A stretch of DNA of 64,000 nucleotides from Myxococcales bacterium (lineage in GTDB: Bacteria; Myxococcota_A; Polyangia; Haliangiales; Haliangiaceae): contig JADJJK010000007.1 in the NCBI GenBank assembly GCA_016706545.1, forward strand, positions 155,820 to 219,819. Direction: 5' to 3'. Made by a program: the position numbers and the translations under genes. A model generated the notes under the pieces. It did no database searches. It saw only the letters and a list, made by a program, of their open reading frames with translations, and was not told the DNA's origin. Positions 59,281-64,000 of the stretch are shown one piece after another (the stretch's first letter is position 1; each line of letters starts with the position of its first letter).

Positions 59281-59541
59281 TCAGGGGGTGCGGGTGGTGA
59301 GCGAGTCCACCGCGTGGACCGGCGGCGCCGCGCCGTTGATGAGGTGCTTGATGGCGGACAGCACCAGCCGCTGGTTCTGCAGCATGCTCTTGCCGGCGAA
59401 CCCGGAGGACACCACGTCGATGGTGAAGTGGCCGCCACCGCCGGCGACCTTGACGACGGCGTCCGGAAGCTGCGCCTGGATGGAGCTGGTGATGGCGTCC
59501 TCGATGGAGCCTTGGAAGTCTGTAAGGTGATGGCTGCTCAT
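59281..59541 (-). CDS. BolA/IbaG family protein
   Basis: The 86-residue protein matches BolA: IEDAITSSIQAQLPDAVVKV, GGHFTIDVVSSGFAGKSMLQ, and NQRLVLSAIKHLINGAAPPV with the invariant RLV/I region. BolA-like proteins pair with monothiol glutaredoxins in iron-sulphur transfer; no glutaredoxin gene is adjacent. ChaC, a glutathione-degrading enzyme, is 24 bp downstream, a possible thiol link. The 147-bp gap upstream shows no gene. Confidence 0.92.
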   Translation of the reverse strand: MSSHHLTDFQGSIEDAITSSIQAQLPDAVVKVAGGGGHFTIDVVSSGFAGKSMLQNQRLVLSAIKHLINGAAPPVHAVDSLTTRTP

Positions 59542-59688
59542 GTTGCGTTTGCTCCGGCGGTTCTAGCAGGATTGCTGCCCGGTGGCATGGTCCGCTTTGC
59601 GGGGCATCGAGTACGGTCCTCGCCTTGGCGCCTCGGCGGGATCCGTAAGGGGCGCCGGAGGTAGCGGCCCTCGCGGCCAAGGCCGCGC

Positions 59689-60348
59689 TCAGCGCAGGAT
59701 CGGCTGGCCCTTGCGCACGGCCTCCACCAGCGCGTCGTAGTCCAGGTCCTCGCGGTCAAACGGCGCCACCAGCGCGTCTTGCGCTAGCTCCGCGGCGGCC
59801 TCTTCGTCGCAGAGACCGGCGCTGCGCTCGATGAAGCTGCCCTTGGCTTGCTTGCCAAAGCTCAGCGGCGCGGCGTCCGTTACCACGAAGGCCTTGGCGG
59901 TGGCGCGCTTCTTCACCGCCAGCCCGCCGGCCTGCGACAGCGCGGTCAGGACATGGCCGGTGATCTTCAGGTTGCCGCTCACCCAGAGCTGCGCCTCTTG
60001 CGCCAGCGCGAGGTCGCGCGCGCGCAGGTCGCCCTTGACGTAGAGCACCGAGCCGCCATCCACCTGCGTGAAGGAGAGGAGCCCACCCACCTCGAGGTCG
60101 CCGTCGATGATGTAGATGCCTGCATATTCGCCGACCGCGCCGATGGTCACGTCACCGTCGTGATGCACCGGCCCTTTGTGGACGAACACCGTCTCCGGCT
60201 CCTCGCCGAAGATGTCCTCGATGCCAATGTCAAAGCCGTCCGGCGGGGTCTCATCGACCTCGGACAGCTTGTAGCGCTCCTCCGCCTTCTCGTAAGGCAT
60301 GGCGGTGAACGCGGCGAGGTGGCCAAAGCCCCTGTGCGGCTTGCTCAT
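59689..60348 (-). CDS. Bactofilin-like (polymer-forming) protein of unknown function
   Basis: The product is 219 residues from the ATG at 60348. A beta-helix-like run occupies about 55-160: FVHKGPVHHDGDVTIGAVGE, YAGIYIIDGDLEVGGLLSFT, GGSVLYVKGDLRARDLALAQ. It resembles polymer-forming cytoskeletal (bactofilin) or right-handed beta-helix folds, but the match is not secure. The C-terminus is acidic and helical. It has no signal peptide. Confidence 0.6.
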   Translation of the reverse strand: MSKPHRGFGHLAAFTAMPYEKAEERYKLSEVDETPPDGFDIGIEDIFGEEPETVFVHKGPVHHDGDVTIGAVGEYAGIYIIDGDLEVGGLLSFTQVDGGSVLYVKGDLRARDLALAQEAQLWVSGNLKITGHVLTALSQAGGLAVKKRATAKAFVVTDAAPLSFGKQAKGSFIERSAGLCDEEAAAELAQDALVAPFDREDLDYDALVEAVRKGQPILR

Positions 60349-60423
60349 GGCGCAGCATGGCATGGCGGAGGCTCGCAGGCGCGGTCTCGCGGCCCCGCGG
60401 CGTCCGGGGAGGTCCCTTGGGCG

Positions 60424-61335
60424 CTACTTGCGCCCGAACAGGTACAGCAAGATCACGGGCATCCGGCGCGCCCATGCGTCCTCGCGGTGGATGGCGTAGC
60501 CCTCGACGTAGACCGCCAGGTCCTTGCCCGGCTTCCAGCCCTTGCCTTGCAGCAGCTTGCTGAGCTCGCGGACGGAGGTCACCGCTTCGCCGCTGCCTTC
60601 GCCGCTGCCTTCGCTGGTGCCGGTGTCGAGCCAGATCTGCGGGCGCCTCTTGCCGAGCTGCCTGGCGTCGAGGGCTCTCACCTTCTCCAGCATCACCTTC
60701 GAGTCCCACCACAGGCTCGGCGACAGGAGCGCGAGCTTGCCGAACACCTGCGGGTAGGTGAGGCCCAGGTACAGCGAGATGACGCCGCCCAGCGACGAGC
60801 CGCCGACCGCGGTGTTGCGCGCGTCTCGCTTGGTTCGAAACGTCGCGTCGATGTGCGGCTTGATCTCCTCGACCAGCAGCTTGCCGTACCGGTCGGCCTC
60901 GCCGCCCATCTCCCGGCCATCCACCTTCGCGCGCGTCGGCAGGTACTCGTCGGCGCGCCGCGCGCCGGCGTTGTCGATGGCCACGATGACGATCGGCTCG
61001 ATGAGCCCAGCTTCGATCAGCGCCTGCGCGGCCTCGTCGGCCTTCCACTCGCCGTTGGGGAGAAACGAGGTCAGGCCGCTGAACACGTTCTGCCCATCGT
61101 GCAGATACAACACCGGATAGCGGCGGCTCACCTCTTGCTGGTAGCCGGGAGGCAAGTACACGCGGAGCGTGCGCGGCCCCGGCAGCGCCTTGGTCGCGAG
61201 CTCGAGGATCTGCACCGAGCCGGTGATGGAGTCCACCCGCGTCGGCCCCTGCTTGTCCTGCGCCTGCGCGGGCGTCGCGGCCAGGAGCCACGACGCAGCC
61301 ACCGCAGCGATCCACGTTCTGGGCAGTGTCATCAT
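60424..61335 (-). CDS. Exported esterase (alpha/beta hydrolase, esterase D-like)
   Basis: The product is 303 residues from the ATG at 61335. A signal peptide ends WLLAATPAQAQD. Core parts are RTLRVYLPPGYQQEVSRRYP, VLYLHDGQNVFSGLTSFLP and the nucleophile elbow GGSSLGGVISLYLGLTYP, then WLDTGTSEGSGEGSGEA (Asp) and YAIHREDAWARRMP (His). These are enterochelin-esterase/esterase-D like features. The substrate is unknown. Two start codons (61335 and 61332) are possible. Confidence 0.88.
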   Translation of the reverse strand: MMTLPRTWIAAVAASWLLAATPAQAQDKQGPTRVDSITGSVQILELATKALPGPRTLRVYLPPGYQQEVSRRYPVLYLHDGQNVFSGLTSFLPNGEWKADEAAQALIEAGLIEPIVIVAIDNAGARRADEYLPTRAKVDGREMGGEADRYGKLLVEEIKPHIDATFRTKRDARNTAVGGSSLGGVISLYLGLTYPQVFGKLALLSPSLWWDSKVMLEKVRALDARQLGKRRPQIWLDTGTSEGSGEGSGEAVTSVRELSKLLQGKGWKPGKDLAVYVEGYAIHREDAWARRMPVILLYLFGRK

Positions 61336-61424
61336 CGCGGCATTATGCACGCGCCGCGATGGCCTCGTCGCGGCGTCGGTCACCCGCGATGGGATCTGTC
61401 GCGCGCCGCGCGCCGCTGGCCTTG

Positions 61425-62882
<1,458 letters not shown>

Positions 62883-62990
62883 GTGGGCTCTCCAGGAGGT
62901 GGGCCTGCCGGGTAGGTCAGGCTTGGTCACGGTCACAAAGCGAAGATCGACGACGGCGATGCCGCCGGGATGACGAGGCGGTGTCAGGTG

Positions 62991-63053
62991 GTAGGTCGTT
63001 GGCAGGTCGTTGGCAGGTCGTTGGCAGGTCGTTGGCAGGTCGTTGGCAGGTCA
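62991..63053. repeat. 11-bp tandem repeat GGCAGGTCGTT in the ahcY upstream region
   Basis: Four exact copies of GGCAGGTCGTT (63001-63044), with partial copies on each side, lie between the regulator stop codon and ahcY. An 11-bp period is close to one helical turn. It may be a binding array or simple repeat expansion. Confidence 0.85.
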
Positions 63054-64000
63054 GTGCAAGGTGCGTTGCGGCCGGCGCCCCAGCGCGAGCTGCAGCGGCG
63101 GGTCTGGACGAAGCTGGCTGTGATGGGCCAGGCGCGGGCTGGCCGCGGCCGGCAGCGGATGACAGGAAGAGACCTCGAGCCCTGCGCCTTCGATCCAGGC
63201 TCGCAGCTTGCCGGGGTCAAATCCAAGCCAGACATCTCCCTGGTCGCGCATGGACTCTTCTTCATGCGGCAGGTAGTCGACGAGGAGCAAGTGGCCGCCG
63301 GCGCGGAGCATGCGGGCCGCGGCGGTGATGGACTCTGCCGGGCGCGCCGCGTGGTGGAGCACGCGGGCCATCAGCACCAGATCTGCGCCGCCGCGTGAGC
63401 TTATCTCCCGCAGCAGGTCGGGATCTTCGACGTGGCCCTCGCGCAGGCGGACGTTGGGCAGGCCCCAGGTGGCGAGGCGCGCGCCGCAGCGGGCCAGCCG
63501 CGCCGGGCTGCGATCCACGGCCACCACGCGCTCGTACAGCGGGGACAAGAGGGGCAGGAGCGTGCCCTCGCCGGTGCCGACATCCACCGCCAGGGCGCGG
63601 CCGGGCAAGAGCGGCGCGAGCACGGGGAGCCATGACAAGAGCTCGTGGTCCAAGGTGGTCGCCACCTCGCCCTCGGCGGCGGCGGGCTTCTCGTCGAAGA
63701 AGCGGCGGGAGACCTCCTCGCGCTGCGCGACGACCGCCGCGACCCGGGCCAGGCTGCCGTCCTTGAGGCAGAGCGCGCGGCCCTCTTCCAGCGCGGCCGA
63801 GACCACCGCGTCCTCGGCGATCGCCGCGCGCAGGAGCGTGCGGGTGCCGTCACGCCGCGCCGAGAGGAGGCCAGCTTCGCGCAGCGGCTGCGACTTCTTG
63901 GTGACCTGCGGCTGGCTCTCATCGAGGAGCGTGGCCAGCTCGCCGACCGTCAGCTCTTCTTCCTGGCACAGCGCCAGGAGGCGGAGCCGGCCCTCATCGC
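63051..64000 (-). CDS. ArsR-type regulator fused to SAM methyltransferase, SahR-like (partial)
   Basis: The upstream end lies outside the window. The visible N-terminal part is a winged helix of ArsR type (LLALCQEEELTVGELATLLD, then SQPQVTKKSQPLREAGLLSA). A class I methyltransferase domain follows: ALAVDVGTGEGTLLPLLSPL (SAM site), VVAVDRSPARLARCGARLAT and DLVLMARVLHHAARPAESIT. This fusion is found next to methionine/SAM-cycle genes, and SahR-type regulators respond to S-adenosylhomocysteine. Its position before ahcY supports that role. The C-terminal tail, about 30 residues, ends in an Arg-rich stretch. Confidence 0.85.
   Translation of the reverse strand, partial: DEGRLRLLALCQEEELTVGELATLLDESQPQVTKKSQPLREAGLLSARRDGTRTLLRAAIAEDAVVSAALEEGRALCLKDGSLARVAAVVAQREEVSRRFFDEKPAAAEGEVATTLDHELLSWLPVLAPLLPGRALAVDVGTGEGTLLPLLSPLYERVVAVDRSPARLARCGARLATWGLPNVRLREGHVEDPDLLREISSRGGADLVLMARVLHHAARPAESITAAARMLRAGGHLLLVDYLPHEEESMRDQGDVWLGFDPGKLRAWIEGAGLEVSSCHPLPAAASPRLAHHSQLRPDPPLQLALGRRPQRTLH

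Noticed and set aside
62883..63000. SAH riboswitch before ahcY
   Set aside because: The conserved SAH-riboswitch core was not found; the leader is short and mostly repeat.
62991..63053. CRISPR array
   Set aside because: Units are 11 bp with no spacers and no cas genes are present.

Overview
This 64 kb window is very GC-rich chromosomal DNA, most likely from a member of the Myxococcota (Haliangium/Kofleria-like or a related lineage; rank uncertain). The basis is high G/C at third codon positions, many secreted lipoproteins, Roadblock and PilZ proteins, two separate MoxR/DUF58 clusters, an OmcA/MtrC-type decahaem cytochrome, and an ArsR-methyltransferase fusion beside ahcY. No phage, insertion sequence or CRISPR array was seen. 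About sixty protein genes, two tRNAs and many short intergenic tandem repeats are described.

Layout. 1-4.3 kb (minus): a membrane-anchored coiled-coil protein, MoxR ATPase and DUF58 protein. 4.6-5.8 kb (minus): DciA-like helicase loader and PilZ protein. 5.97-12.5 kb (minus): a mostly overlapping operon of two membrane proteins, a PpiC-like lipoprotein, a Roadblock protein, DUF4350, a second MoxR and a second DUF58. 12.5-15.3 kb (plus): cmk and rpsA, closed by a strong terminator. 15.4-21.2 kb: an AMP-dependent ligase without its C-terminal lysine motif, a small lipoprotein, a TPR-like membrane protein coupled to an M15 peptidase, and an unknown Cys-tailed protein. 21.4-24.3 kb: the decahaem cytochrome, with a sigma-54-like promoter and a palindrome. 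24.5-30.8 kb: TraB/PrgY protein, PaaZ/BoxD-type aldehyde dehydrogenase, RCK potassium channel, a gene broken by an in-frame TGA, tRNA-Arg and a CurA-type reductase. 30.9-34.9 kb: a DUF1501 / haem-lipoprotein / DUF1588-DUF1585-like export cluster. 34.9-36.1 kb: a gene-poor block of odd composition. 36.1-41 kb: crotonase, NTF2-like protein, fatty-acid desaturase, RhlE-like helicase, rhomboid protease. 41.1-46.3 kb: ABC ATPase, GldF-GldG fusion and DUF4340 protein. 46.6-50.9 kb: ihfA, tRNA-Pro, surE, small lipoproteins and a di-haem peroxidase. 51.1-57.1 kb: TolC / adaptor / RND efflux operon. 57-64 kb (minus): Roadblock-like and Cys-rich pair, ChaC, BolA, a bactofilin-like protein, an esterase, ahcY and an ArsR-methyltransferase regulator.

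How the parts work together. Three multi-gene envelope modules stand out: the two MoxR/DUF58 systems, the GldA-GldFG-DUF4340 transporter and the RND pump. Redox and respiratory proteins are scattered: the decahaem cytochrome, the di-haem peroxidase and a mono-haem lipoprotein. The right end is a methyl-cycle locus in which a SahR-like regulator precedes ahcY, with an 11-bp tandem repeat between them.

Caution on sequence quality. Six conserved genes contain single-base frameshifts (eight indels in all, mostly in short G/C runs), and one small gene has an in-frame TGA. Each frameshifted gene becomes full length when one base is added or removed per event, so assembly errors are more likely than true decay. 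The most interesting leads are the sigma-54/palindrome control of the lone decahaem cytochrome, the parS-like palindrome at 17.4 kb, the seven-gene MoxR/Roadblock operon, the gene-poor block at 34.9-36.1 kb, and the large set of unrelated short tandem repeats between genes.
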